This document shows positions 19,953-28,784 of a stretch of DNA of 64,000 bases, one piece after another (the stretch's first letter is position 1; every line of letters starts with the position of its first letter). The position numbers and the translations under genes are program-made. The notes beneath the pieces were generated by a model. It was not told where the DNA came from, did no database searches, and saw only the letters and a list, made by a program, of their open reading frames with translations. Source of the DNA: Paenibacillus sp. HGH0039 (GTDB lineage: Bacteria > Bacillota > Bacilli > Paenibacillales > NBRC-103111); assembly GCF_000411255.1 (NCBI RefSeq), contig NZ_KE150412.1, positions 3,080,842 to 3,144,841 on the forward strand, read 5' to 3'.

Positions 19953-21500
19953 ATGAGAACTAGAACAGGCAAAATGTTGATCGGCGGTTTTTTAACGGCA
20001 GCTCTGCTGGCTTCAGGACTGGGCGGGAATGGCTATAAGGCCGCTGCGGCGTCCCAGACGTCCCCTTCCTATAAATCCGCGTTTAAGGACACCAAGGGCC
20101 ACTGGGCTGAAGAAACGATCCGCTGGGCGTATGAGCACAAGATGACGGACGGTTATGCGGACGGCACGTTCCGGCCGGATAAGGCCGTTACCGAACCGGA
20201 GTTTCTGGCATTGCTGCTGCGCGCTTACAACAAAGTGGGGTCCGGAACGGCGGCAGGCTCCCAATGGTTCGATCCCTATTATACCAAAGCGGCTATTTAT
20301 TCCTGGCCGTTGCTTAAAAATACAACCTCCCCTTATTTACGGGGAGATGCAGCCAGACTGATTGCGGCTACGCAGGGCAATCTGCTTTCGACCAAGGAAG
20401 CGGTGCAGCGTTTGCTGGATCAAGGCTTGTCTCAAGGCAAAACGGACGGGAGCGAGAACGGATTCCGCCCCGATGACGCTTTAACCCGCGCGGAAGCGTT
20501 GAAGTTCCTGCAAAATCTGCTCGGCGTACAGAGCGATCTCGTCGCTGTCGCTTATTCGGAAATCCCGAATAATTCCGGCAGCGCCGGCGGGGCCGCACCC
20601 GGTGGAACGGTCGCCGTGCTGGACAATTCGGGTAGTAACGGCAGCCCTAAGACGGAAAGCCTGGGAGCCCGGCATTTTATGATTGAGGGTGCGGCCGTAG
20701 GCGATACGGAAGCGGACCTGACCAAGCGGCTGGGCCAACCCGCCCGCAAAGATACGGGAGGCAGCGGGCTGACCTGGTACATTTACAACACCATGGACTA
20801 CAAACACTACCTGCAGGCGGGAATCAAGAATGGCCAAGTCGCCGCGCTGTATACGGTCACAGGTAATTGGACGGAAGCGAACGGAGTCACGCCGGCTATG
20901 AACGAGGAGACGGTCCGCCAGAAAATGGCGGGCGCCAAAGCCGTCAGCGACTCGGGCAAGGGTGCGGTTTCGTTCGAATCGGGCGGGGTGAACGTCAGTT
21001 TCTACTTCGATGCAAACGATAGCGGGAAACTGATCGGCATGCTCGTCCAGGATACGTCCATGTCCGCCGCAAAAAGCAGCTCCGGCACCTTAGCCTCGCG
21101 CAGTGCGGATCAGCGGATCGCCTACGAGAAGCAGACGTTCGATCTGACGAATGCCATTCGCGTCCGTCACGGCAAGGCGCCGTTCGAATGGGACGAGCCC
21201 ATCGCCTCGACGGCCCGCAAGCATAGCGAAGATATGGCCGTGAACGGATATTTCGATCATACAAACAAGCAGGGACTCTCTCCCTTCGACCGGATGGAGA
21301 AGGACGGGCTGAAGTTCCGGAGTGCGGCGGAAAACATCGCGGCCGGTTACTCGGGACCGATTGAAGTGGTGAACGGCTGGATGAATTCCTCCGGACACCG
21401 CAAAAACATAATGGGCGATACCACCCGCTTGGGCGTCGGAGTTTACTTCGGCGGCTCCATGAACGTATATTACACACAAAACTTTTATACACCGAGATAA
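19953..21500 (+). CDS. S-layer-homology and CAP/SCP domain surface protein
   Basis: A 515-residue exported protein. A signal peptide ends near residue 34 (AAAASQ). Residues about 43-190 contain SLH motifs, clear in FKDTKGHWAEETIRWAYEHK and in GFRPDDALTRAEALKFLQ with a degenerate middle copy; these bind secondary cell-wall polymer. A Gly/Ser linker leads to a CAP-associated domain (about 235-350). A C-terminal CAP domain follows (about 390-515) with the HSEDMAVNGYFDH, SAAENIAAG and SGHRKNIM signatures. CAP proteins of this kind resemble B. subtilis YlbC/YkwD; the role is unknown, often tied to the cell surface. Ribosome site aaggagtgagg. It is a single-gene unit with its own promoter and terminator. 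Confidence 0.9.
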   Translation: MRTRTGKMLIGGFLTAALLASGLGGNGYKAAAASQTSPSYKSAFKDTKGHWAEETIRWAYEHKMTDGYADGTFRPDKAVTEPEFLALLLRAYNKVGSGTAAGSQWFDPYYTKAAIYSWPLLKNTTSPYLRGDAARLIAATQGNLLSTKEAVQRLLDQGLSQGKTDGSENGFRPDDALTRAEALKFLQNLLGVQSDLVAVAYSEIPNNSGSAGGAAPGGTVAVLDNSGSNGSPKTESLGARHFMIEGAAVGDTEADLTKRLGQPARKDTGGSGLTWYIYNTMDYKHYLQAGIKNGQVAALYTVTGNWTEANGVTPAMNEETVRQKMAGAKAVSDSGKGAVSFESGGVNVSFYFDANDSGKLIGMLVQDTSMSAAKSSSGTLASRSADQRIAYEKQTFDLTNAIRVRHGKAPFEWDEPIASTARKHSEDMAVNGYFDHTNKQGLSPFDRMEKDGLKFRSAAENIAAGYSGPIEVVNGWMNSSGHRKNIMGDTTRLGVGVYFGGSMNVYYTQNFYTPR

Positions 21501-21544
21501 CGTAATGTGCATCTCATCTCCTGCGGGAAGACCCGTGGAGCGAC

Positions 21545-21571
21545 GGGTTCCTGAGAAGGAACCCTTTTTTT
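21545..21571 (+). terminator. Terminator after the SLH-CAP gene
   Basis: GGGTTCC pairs with GGAACCC around a short loop, followed by seven T. Confidence 0.92.
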
Positions 21572-21735
21572 CCGGTTAAGAAACGGAAGGGGCGGGCTGT
21601 CTCCCCGCGGGTTCGCTTACGGGCAGTCAAAATGAAACCTATCCCCGCCAAGCTTCGTCTAAATAAGAGATTTATCGACGGCTTATTCACCAGGGGATAG
21701 AGGGGAACCTATTTCGCAGAAGGATGAGGTTGAAG

Positions 21736-23724
21736 ATGACGCAAACGACGGATTCGAGAAAAAAAGAGAGTCAATCACGTACTTATCCCCGTAAGGGAAT
21801 GGGATTAATAAGCGCTTTTTCTTTTCTGCTGCTGATCAGTTTAAGCTGGTGGGCCTGGTCGGCCTGGAAAGGGACGGATACGGTCAAGCCCGGTCAGTCC
21901 CAATCCGTCAAGAAAGTGGCCTCGATTAAAGCGCCCGAGTCCGAATACGACGTGATCGTCGCGGGTACGGACCCGGAAGGCATCACCGCGGCCGTATCGG
22001 CGGCCCGTAACGGGCAGAAGACGCTTCTCGTGGAGAACCGCGACCGGGATGTGCTGGGCGGCTTATTCACCGAGGGCTGGCTTAACAGCCTGGACAACAG
22101 TTTCGCGCCCAACGAAGAAGGGAAATCCGACGCCGGCAAGTTTCTGAATGAGGGAATTTTCCTGGAATGGCGCAAGGGGATTGAAGGCACTTCGTTCGAC
22201 GTGACAACCGCAGCCAACGCGTTCTACGACCTGGTGCGGAAGGAGAAGAAAATCGACCTGCTGATGCATGCCAAGAGCTTTACGCCGATGGTGAACGGAT
22301 CGCAGACCGTAACGGGATTGAATATCACGACGGCGGACGGCAAAGAACACAAAGTGAACGCCCGGGCCGTCATTGACGCCACACAGGACGGAGACGTGGC
22401 TGCGGCCGCCGGCGTGCCTTTTACAATCGGGCGTCAGGATCTTGGGGATGACAAATCGCTCATGGCCGTTACGCTTGTATTCCGTTTAAAAGGAATGACC
22501 GAAGAAATCTGGCAGCAGATGAAAAAGAACGGCGAGAACGACCCGCATCTGCTCAGAGGCATGGGCGCCGATGCCATGAGCGGCTGGGGATACTCGGCCA
22601 TGTGGGATTACAAATCGACGAACCCCGAGCGGGTTCGCATGCGCGGCTTGAACATCGGCCGCCAGAACGACGGATCGATTCTGATCAATGCGCTGCAGAT
22701 CTTCGGGGTTAATCCGCTAGACCCCGCTTCCGTCAAGGAAGGAATGGAAATCGGCCGTGCCGAGCTCCCGCATGTGCTGGATTATATGAAGAAAGAATTC
22801 CCGGAACTTGCGCCGCTCGAACTGGACGGCTCGGCTCCCGAGCTGTATGTCCGGGAAACGCGCCATATGATCGGCGAATACCGGCTTACTATGGTAGACG
22901 CGCTCGATAACCGCGATCAGTGGGACAAGATAGCTTACGGCTCCTACAACCTCGATATTCAGAGTACGGACGCCAAGTATCGCGGGGATATCGTTTTGAA
23001 GCCGAGTCAGTACGCCATCCCGTTCCGGGCTTTGGTCCCGCAGAAAATAAACGGGCTGCTGGTGGTCGGACGTTCGGCGAGCTTTGATTCGCTGCCCCAC
23101 GGATCCGCTCGGACCGTCCCGGTCGGGATGGCGTCGGGCCAAGCGGCAGGTGCCGCGGCCGCGGTGGCGGCCAAAAACAAGGTCAGCTTCCGGGAGCTGT
23201 CCTTGTCGAAGCCGATGGTTACCGAGCTGCAGGAAACCCTGGTGAAGCAGGGCGTGCGCCTGGAGCCTTACAAATTCGCTGCGCCCACGTATACCAAACA
23301 TAAAGCTTACGAAGGCTTGAAAGCTGCCGTAAGTCTCGGTATCGCCGCGGGAGGCGAGAAGAACGAGTTTCAGCTGGACGAGCCGTCCAACCCGCGGCGG
23401 TTTGCCAACCATTTTAACACGATGAAGACGGTGCTTGGCCGGACCTACCCCAAAGCCGTAAGCGGCAGCGCGGATGCGGCGGTCAAGGGATTGACCAAAC
23501 CCGGAGACATTGCATTGACGTGGGATCAGGCGGCCTGGACCATATCCCAGGCGGTGGGAGCTAAAGTAAGACGGAGCGAATCGGCCGCTTATGTGCTGGA
23601 ACAGAAGCTGGTCGAACCGGCGACTTTCGAAGCGATCGAGAACAAATCGAAGCTGACCAACGGAGAAGCTTATATGCTGCTGCGTGATGTGCTTAAAGCC
23701 CAAGCCGGGGTCGTTTACCGGTAG
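21736..23724 (+). CDS. Membrane-anchored FAD-dependent oxidoreductase
   Basis: About 662 residues. One membrane helix near residues 22-43 (ISAFSFLLLISLSWWAWSAW) precedes the FAD domain, so the catalytic part probably lies outside the cell or at the membrane face. The Rossmann entry is YDVIVAGTDPEGITAAVSAA, a GTDPEG version of the usual GxGxxG, followed by LLVENRDRDVLGG. Around residue 455 comes VGRSASFD with GSARTVPVGMASGQAAGAAA, typical of the FAD_oxidored family related to xanthan-lyase-associated enzymes. The C-terminal 150 residues look like a repeat-poor accessory domain. The ATG at 21736 follows ggatgagg; 21724 is an alternative. The substrate is unknown. Confidence 0.8.
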   Translation: MTQTTDSRKKESQSRTYPRKGMGLISAFSFLLLISLSWWAWSAWKGTDTVKPGQSQSVKKVASIKAPESEYDVIVAGTDPEGITAAVSAARNGQKTLLVENRDRDVLGGLFTEGWLNSLDNSFAPNEEGKSDAGKFLNEGIFLEWRKGIEGTSFDVTTAANAFYDLVRKEKKIDLLMHAKSFTPMVNGSQTVTGLNITTADGKEHKVNARAVIDATQDGDVAAAAGVPFTIGRQDLGDDKSLMAVTLVFRLKGMTEEIWQQMKKNGENDPHLLRGMGADAMSGWGYSAMWDYKSTNPERVRMRGLNIGRQNDGSILINALQIFGVNPLDPASVKEGMEIGRAELPHVLDYMKKEFPELAPLELDGSAPELYVRETRHMIGEYRLTMVDALDNRDQWDKIAYGSYNLDIQSTDAKYRGDIVLKPSQYAIPFRALVPQKINGLLVVGRSASFDSLPHGSARTVPVGMASGQAAGAAAAVAAKNKVSFRELSLSKPMVTELQETLVKQGVRLEPYKFAAPTYTKHKAYEGLKAAVSLGIAAGGEKNEFQLDEPSNPRRFANHFNTMKTVLGRTYPKAVSGSADAAVKGLTKPGDIALTWDQAAWTISQAVGAKVRRSESAAYVLEQKLVEPATFEAIENKSKLTNGEAYMLLRDVLKAQAGVVYR

Positions 23725-23762
23725 TAGAAAGTGCAGGGAAAACGAAATGAGTCATATTCGGA

Positions 23763-23796
23763 ACCGGTCGTGATGTGCGGCCGGTTTTATTTCTTT
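23763..23796 (+). terminator. Terminator after the FAD oxidoreductase gene
   Basis: AACCGG (23763-23768) and CCGGTT (23781-23786) pair, followed by a T-rich tract. Confidence 0.65.
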
Positions 23797-23855
23797 TACA
23801 AAAATAAATTTATACTAAAACAAGAGAAATGTATCCCTTTAGGCTAGTAGATATC

Positions 23856-23864
23856 TGCTATAAT
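23856..23864 (+). promoter_or_regulatory. Extended -10 promoter of the GGDEF-EAL gene
   Basis: TGCTATAAT is a consensus extended -10. No good -35 is seen. The start codon lies 57 bases downstream. Confidence 0.6.
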
Positions 23865-23920
23865 GATAATAATTGGTAAATGTATAAAGATTATAATTCC
23901 ATAAGAAAGTGAGCACTTGA

Positions 23921-26077
23921 ATGAGGCAGCTGAGGTCTAGTCCCGTATATCGGCACATTATCCGAAATGGCAAGGCTTATTTATTAACGCTTCTTGTACT
24001 CACTATCGTGAACAACTTGTTCTCGGTCGGACAGGACCACATGATTAAAGTGTTTATATTCCTGACGACCGTTCTATCCGCCGTATTCCTGAGAAAATCA
24101 GTTGTGCTGCAACATATCCTCGCTTCGATAGCCTATATTACCTTGTTTACTCTGCTTCACAACATCGACTATTTCAAACTTCCTTCCATCATGTATACTC
24201 TTCTGCTGCTGTATGCTTTCCTGCTTCCCGGTTTGTGGGTGCCGACGATTGTCGGAGCGGGCTTTCTGCTTTTTCTGCTCACCTATTCAAGCACGGTCCA
24301 GTTCGATTATCTCCGGGCCAATCTGGTCGGTGTCGTATTTAATACGGTCGTTTATGCCGCATTAAGCTATTTCTTCAGGCAGATGATCATAGAACGCGAC
24401 CGGCTTAAAGAAAGCGAGAACCGTTACCGGAGTTTGATCGAAATATGCCCGGAGCCGATTGTGGTCCAGCAGAAGGGCAAGCTCGTCTATGCTAATCCGG
24501 CTGCCGTCCAATCACTGGGTGCGGAAGACGTGAACAAACTTTTAGGGCGGTCGGCCTTGAGGTTTCTCCATCCGGAATCACGCAAGAATGCCCTGGAGCA
24601 TGTGAACGAAGTTTTGGAAAAAGGGGCTTCCGCCCGCATGGAGCAAAGGTATGTCCGTTTGGACGGTCAGGTAAGGAGCTGCGAACTGGTACTCGTTGCA
24701 ACTAATTACGGGGGCAAGCCCGCGTGCATGAGTATCGGCAAGGACATTACGGAACGCAAGAAGGCCGAGGAAAAGATTAATCATATGGCTTACCATGACA
24801 CCTTAACGGGGCTGCCTAACCGCAGCTACCTCAACGAGTGTCTATATATGGCGATCGAGAGAGCAGGGCAGACGGGATCGCAATTGGCGGTGCTTTTTTT
24901 GGACCTGGACCGGTTTAAAAATATTAACGATACCGTCGGTCATATATACGGCGATCTTCTGCTGAGACAGGTTGCCGAACGGCTGCAGGCATGTCTCGGT
25001 ACGTCCGATACCGTATTCAGGCACAGCGGGGACGAATTCGTCATTTTGCTTGAAGGGGTGACGGAAGAGGGCGTCCGTGTCCAGGCCCAGACGGTGCTGG
25101 ATCAGTTCAAGCAGCCATTCCAGCTGCACGGGCACGAGGTCTATACGACCACAAGTATCGGCATCAGTATTTACCCGCAGGACGGCATGGACCGTGATGT
25201 ACTGATCAAACATGCGGACATGGCCATGTACCTGTCCAAAGAAAACGGGAAAAACAATTACCAGTTTTACCGGGTGCACAACAACCGGCTCGCCCGGAAG
25301 CTTAAGCTGGAGAACGGGCTGCGCAGAGCCCTGGAGAAGCAGCTGTTTACCCTTCACTACCAGCCGCAAATTAACCTGGCCAGCGGAGAGATTGTAGGAA
25401 TGGAAGCCCTGATTCGCTGGATGGACCCGGAACTCGGGGTTGTCACGCCAGGGGAGTTCATTCCGATCGCCGAGGAAACGGGGCTTATCGTGCCTATCGG
25501 CAAATGGGTGCTTCACACAGCCTGTCACCAGTACAAACAGTGGAGGGAAGCGGGGCTGCCGGAAATCCGTCTGGCCGTCAATATCTCCGTAAGACAATTC
25601 CAGGATAAACAGCTCGTCTCAACCATCCAAAGCGTCCTCGAAGAATTCGACATGAACCCGGCTCATCTGGAGCTTGAAATTACCGAAAGCATCATGCAGA
25701 ATCTGGATCAGTCTCTCGTGATTTTGACCGCATTGAAGAAGATTGGAGTCAAGCTTTCGATCGATGATTTCGGAACCGGCTATTCCTCCCTCTTCTTATT
25801 GGATAAACTGCCTATCGACCATATTAAAATCGATCGCACCTTCATAGAAGAAATCACGTTCAATGCCAACACGGAAGCTATTGTCCGAACCATCATCGAT
25901 ATGGGCCGGCATTTAAAATTCCAGCTTATCGGAGAAGGCATCGAACATGAGAGGCAGATTCATTTCCTCCAGGAGCATCAATGCACGATCGGACAAGGCT
26001 TTTTCATCAGTCCTCCGTTACCCAGCGAGAAGGCTGGAGAGCTTTTAAGCAGGAAACAGCCATTTGTTCAAGTCTGA
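23921..26077 (+). CDS. Membrane sensor with PAS, GGDEF and EAL domains (cyclic di-GMP turnover)
   Basis: 718 residues. Five or six membrane helices occupy residues about 15-155, then a PAS domain (about 165-285), a GGDEF domain (about 290-450) and an EAL domain (about 465-710). The cyclase motif reads SGDEF within FRHSGDEFVILL, a variant that is often still active, and the substrate-binding DLDRFKNINDTVGH is intact. The phosphodiesterase part has MEALIRW, NISVRQF, ELEITES, DDFGTGYSSL and IKIDRTF, all expected metal and base positions, with GEGIEH in place of the common AEGVET. Both activities are thus possible; direction probably depends on the sensor. It is a single gene. Confidence 0.92.
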   Translation: MRQLRSSPVYRHIIRNGKAYLLTLLVLTIVNNLFSVGQDHMIKVFIFLTTVLSAVFLRKSVVLQHILASIAYITLFTLLHNIDYFKLPSIMYTLLLLYAFLLPGLWVPTIVGAGFLLFLLTYSSTVQFDYLRANLVGVVFNTVVYAALSYFFRQMIIERDRLKESENRYRSLIEICPEPIVVQQKGKLVYANPAAVQSLGAEDVNKLLGRSALRFLHPESRKNALEHVNEVLEKGASARMEQRYVRLDGQVRSCELVLVATNYGGKPACMSIGKDITERKKAEEKINHMAYHDTLTGLPNRSYLNECLYMAIERAGQTGSQLAVLFLDLDRFKNINDTVGHIYGDLLLRQVAERLQACLGTSDTVFRHSGDEFVILLEGVTEEGVRVQAQTVLDQFKQPFQLHGHEVYTTTSIGISIYPQDGMDRDVLIKHADMAMYLSKENGKNNYQFYRVHNNRLARKLKLENGLRRALEKQLFTLHYQPQINLASGEIVGMEALIRWMDPELGVVTPGEFIPIAEETGLIVPIGKWVLHTACHQYKQWREAGLPEIRLAVNISVRQFQDKQLVSTIQSVLEEFDMNPAHLELEITESIMQNLDQSLVILTALKKIGVKLSIDDFGTGYSSLFLLDKLPIDHIKIDRTFIEEITFNANTEAIVRTIIDMGRHLKFQLIGEGIEHERQIHFLQEHQCTIGQGFFISPPLPSEKAGELLSRKQPFVQV

Positions 26078-26100
26078 AGACTTTTCGCCGTCAAACAAAT

Positions 26101-26135
26101 AAAATCCCCCGGCCAAGTAAGGCACGGGGGATTTT
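26101..26135. terminator. Bidirectional terminator between convergent genes
   Basis: AAAATCCCCCG (26101-26111) pairs with CGGGGGATTTT (26125-26135). The A and T ends let it serve both the GGDEF-EAL gene (+) and the five-gene biosynthetic operon (-). Confidence 0.85.
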
Positions 26136-26181
26136 GCTGTATTCGACCCTATCGGGAGTAGACGCCGAACGTTACGACGGT

Positions 26182-27411
26182 TTAAAGCATAACCTCTGCC
26201 GGCTTTACGATGTAAAGCGGCTTGGTGCTGACCTGGCGCTCAACAAGCAGGCGGCGGTCGAAAAGGGCTCCGGGCTCGCCTGGTTCCACAACAACCGGAA
26301 GCTGAAGCCGTTCGGTGAGAATGGACGCAAAACGCGTGAGCACTCCGGCGTCTTTGCCCTGCCATTCGAACGTGAAGTGAAGCCCGTCCTGCGCAGGCGT
26401 TACTTTCCAGGCATCCGGCAGATCCGGCAGCGAATACACGGCGTCGTGAATGTCCGCCGGTTCCAGTATCCGGCCGGCAACCTCCAGCCTGTCCAGCTGC
26501 CGTCCGTAATGGGTCAGCCTGCGTCCGCTTCTCCCGCACGGACAGTTGACTTTTTCGAGGGAGATCACGTCCCCGTTCAAATAACGGAGAAGGGGGGATC
26601 CCTCGTGGGTCAGCGTTGTGATCACGGCAAGACCTTTGCCCCCGCCGGGCTCAACCGCCGCTGACAGGTCTTCTTGCAGCACTTCCACGAAGAAATCGTC
26701 TTCGGCCACATGCAGAATGCCGTGCTCGCACATCGCGGCTATGTTGGCCGTCTCCGTAGAGCCGTACAAGTTGTAAACCGGCACGCCCCAAAGCTCTTCA
26801 ATCTTCTTTCGGCGCGACTCGGCCAGAAGTTCTCCCGCGACGCCGATGGCCCGGAGGTGGGGGAAATCTTCCCGGCAGCCGAGATCGTGCAGCCGTGCGG
26901 TTGCCGCCAATATTTCCATCTCGCGGGGAAGGCCCGTCATCACCGTTACATTCAACTTGCGCAGCAGTTCAATGATGCGCGGATATGGTGTCATCGTATT
27001 CCGGCTGCTGGCCGGAAGCACGCATGCGCCCGCCTGCCGCGCGGCCTGTTGAACCAGGTGAGCCGGCAGGGACAGCGCGTAAGGGAACCGGTTAAGCAGC
27101 CGGTCCCCGGGTCTAAGGCGCAGGCCGGAATCGCCGATCTGACGGCCTCCCGCTTCCAGATCCCGGACTGTGTACCAAGCCGAAGCGGGCAGGCCGGTCG
27201 TTCCGAACGTTTCGAAGTACTGGCAGACTTCCTCCGGCGGCACCGCCAGCAGATTCCAGGGACCTGCTTCACGGAGGTGGTCTTTGGTCGTAAGCGGCAG
27301 CTCGCCGATGCGAGAAATATCTCTTATTTCCCGTTCCTCTGCCGAAAGGTGTTTTCTATAGAAAGGTGATTGTTCCAATCGCTCCATAAGGGCGGTAAAT
27401 TTCACGGACAC
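26182..27411 (-). CDS. PaaK-like adenylate-forming ligase (second of the cluster)
   Basis: 409 residues of the phenylacetate-CoA ligase branch of the ANL superfamily, which activates carboxylic acids as acyl-AMP. The P-loop-like motif is degenerate (FETFGTTGLPASAW, where homologues have a Ser/Thr/Gly-rich loop ending in GKP). The A5-type motif is NLYGSTETANIAA, the A7-like region is LLRYLNGDVISLE, and a CPCGRSGRR zinc-like motif follows. The C-terminal lid is shorter than in the sister ligase encoded at 28785-30134. The GTG start follows aaggggg by 8 bases. It is the last gene of the operon. It may make an ester or thioester from the aromatic acid the operon is predicted to produce, or transfer it on. 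Confidence 0.83.
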   Translation of the reverse strand: MSVKFTALMERLEQSPFYRKHLSAEEREIRDISRIGELPLTTKDHLREAGPWNLLAVPPEEVCQYFETFGTTGLPASAWYTVRDLEAGGRQIGDSGLRLRPGDRLLNRFPYALSLPAHLVQQAARQAGACVLPASSRNTMTPYPRIIELLRKLNVTVMTGLPREMEILAATARLHDLGCREDFPHLRAIGVAGELLAESRRKKIEELWGVPVYNLYGSTETANIAAMCEHGILHVAEDDFFVEVLQEDLSAAVEPGGGKGLAVITTLTHEGSPLLRYLNGDVISLEKVNCPCGRSGRRLTHYGRQLDRLEVAGRILEPADIHDAVYSLPDLPDAWKVTPAQDGLHFTFEWQGKDAGVLTRFASILTERLQLPVVVEPGEPGALFDRRLLVERQVSTKPLYIVKPAEVML

Positions 27412-27476
27412 AGGATGTTCCCCCTTAAATGGGTATGGGCTTGCAGATCCGAAGAATCTGGTTTTAGAGACGACGC

Positions 27477-28766
27477 TTACTGTTCGATAATCAGCTCGTC
27501 GACTTTCACGCCGACATGTCTTCCGGGGTCCATTGTATAGCCCAGCACCTGGTCGCCCGGCTTTAATGTCGTAATGTTGATCGGCTGGCCCTCCGTGCCG
27601 AATACGCGCACGTGCCAGTCCTCTTGCATAATGACATTAAGAGTCGTTCCATCTTCCGCCCGGGCTTCGATATAAAGCAGAGGGCGCCGTTCGATTTTCA
27701 CGCGGCCGACCGAAACGCGTCTCGCTTTGCCGGATGTGCTGACGACGAGGACTTCCATTCCCGATCGCAGATCGGACAAGTACCAGGTCCGGTTATCCGG
27801 CGCCAGCACATAGGTGTGCAGGCTGCCCGCGTTGATGCGGAAAGGTCTCGTCGGCATATACGGAAGCGGATGTGTCTCGCTGCAGGCAAGAATGCCCCCG
27901 CAGGAAAAGGAACCGAGCAGCACACCCTCGTCGAGGCCGAGATAGCTCGTCAGGTCGATACAGGCGCGATCGCCCATGCCGACATGCTCCGTCCGTACAA
28001 TGGTCAGCTTCTGAAGCGGCTGACCGCCTTTTTGGCCCGTTGAAGTAATTACTTCGCCGACCGCATACACTTGGCCGAGATCGCCCGACGCGATCAGGAC
28101 GCCATCCGCCCCGCATTCGAGTACGCCGAAGACGACTTTCGCTTCGATATCGTCGCGTACTTTCATGACCACTTCGGTACCGAAATTCTGGGCGTCCGCC
28201 AGAACGATTTCAAGCGGAATTTTTGTATCGTCGCGGAATTCGACAATTAGCAGAGACACCTCGTGGGTCATGGCTACGGCGAGCTGCAAAGACTCAGGGT
28301 CCGTTACATTCACACTCGTGCCGATTTTACAGGTAATGGCTTCACGGTTGCGTCTGAACCAACTGCTGCCGATCACCGACGGTTCCAAAATAATGATGTT
28401 GTAGGCTTCATTTAAAGCCGCCAGCTTATCGGGAGAAGGGGTGCCCTCGACATAAGTGATTTTATCCAAAGTCGGAGGGAGCTGCTTCACCTGCTGCTCG
28501 TTGGCTACGACGCCGGTGAATTTCTGGTGAGGCAGAGCTTGTACGATAGCGCCCCATTGCTCCGGAGCCGTTAAAGAACTGATATCGAACCACGCGTATT
28601 TGCTGCGCACGGGCGCGATAGGTTTATTTTTGGCCTGATTAAGGCTGGAAACCGGAGTGGCTGTACCGCTTGCTTTCGCTTCGGCCGGTTTTTCGGTTGG
28701 CTGGGTGGTGGAATCGTTAGGTGCCTTCGGATTAATATCAGGCGTTTCTTTCAGCGCTTTACTCAT
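27477..28766 (-). CDS. Type II 3-dehydroquinate synthase (AroB'/GriH-like)
   Basis: 429 residues matching the archaeal-type, NAD-dependent 3-dehydroquinate synthase family, unrelated in sequence to normal AroB. Diagnostic stretches are EHVGMGDRACIDLTSYL, LLGSFSCGGILACSETHPLP and RPFRINAGSLHTYV, followed by a beta-rich C-terminal domain. In methanogens the enzyme acts after ADH synthase on the way to aromatic amino acids. In Streptomyces griseus the relative GriH makes 3-amino-4-hydroxybenzoate. The first 55 residues are a Pro/Thr/Lys-rich low-complexity extension not found in the archaeal enzymes. The matching aldolase lies three genes upstream. Ribosome site gaggagat. Confidence 0.9.
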   Translation of the reverse strand: MSKALKETPDINPKAPNDSTTQPTEKPAEAKASGTATPVSSLNQAKNKPIAPVRSKYAWFDISSLTAPEQWGAIVQALPHQKFTGVVANEQQVKQLPPTLDKITYVEGTPSPDKLAALNEAYNIIILEPSVIGSSWFRRNREAITCKIGTSVNVTDPESLQLAVAMTHEVSLLIVEFRDDTKIPLEIVLADAQNFGTEVVMKVRDDIEAKVVFGVLECGADGVLIASGDLGQVYAVGEVITSTGQKGGQPLQKLTIVRTEHVGMGDRACIDLTSYLGLDEGVLLGSFSCGGILACSETHPLPYMPTRPFRINAGSLHTYVLAPDNRTWYLSDLRSGMEVLVVSTSGKARRVSVGRVKIERRPLLYIEARAEDGTTLNVIMQEDWHVRVFGTEGQPINITTLKPGDQVLGYTMDPGRHVGVKVDELIIEQ

Positions 28767-28784
28767 TTCGCAGATCTCCTCTTG

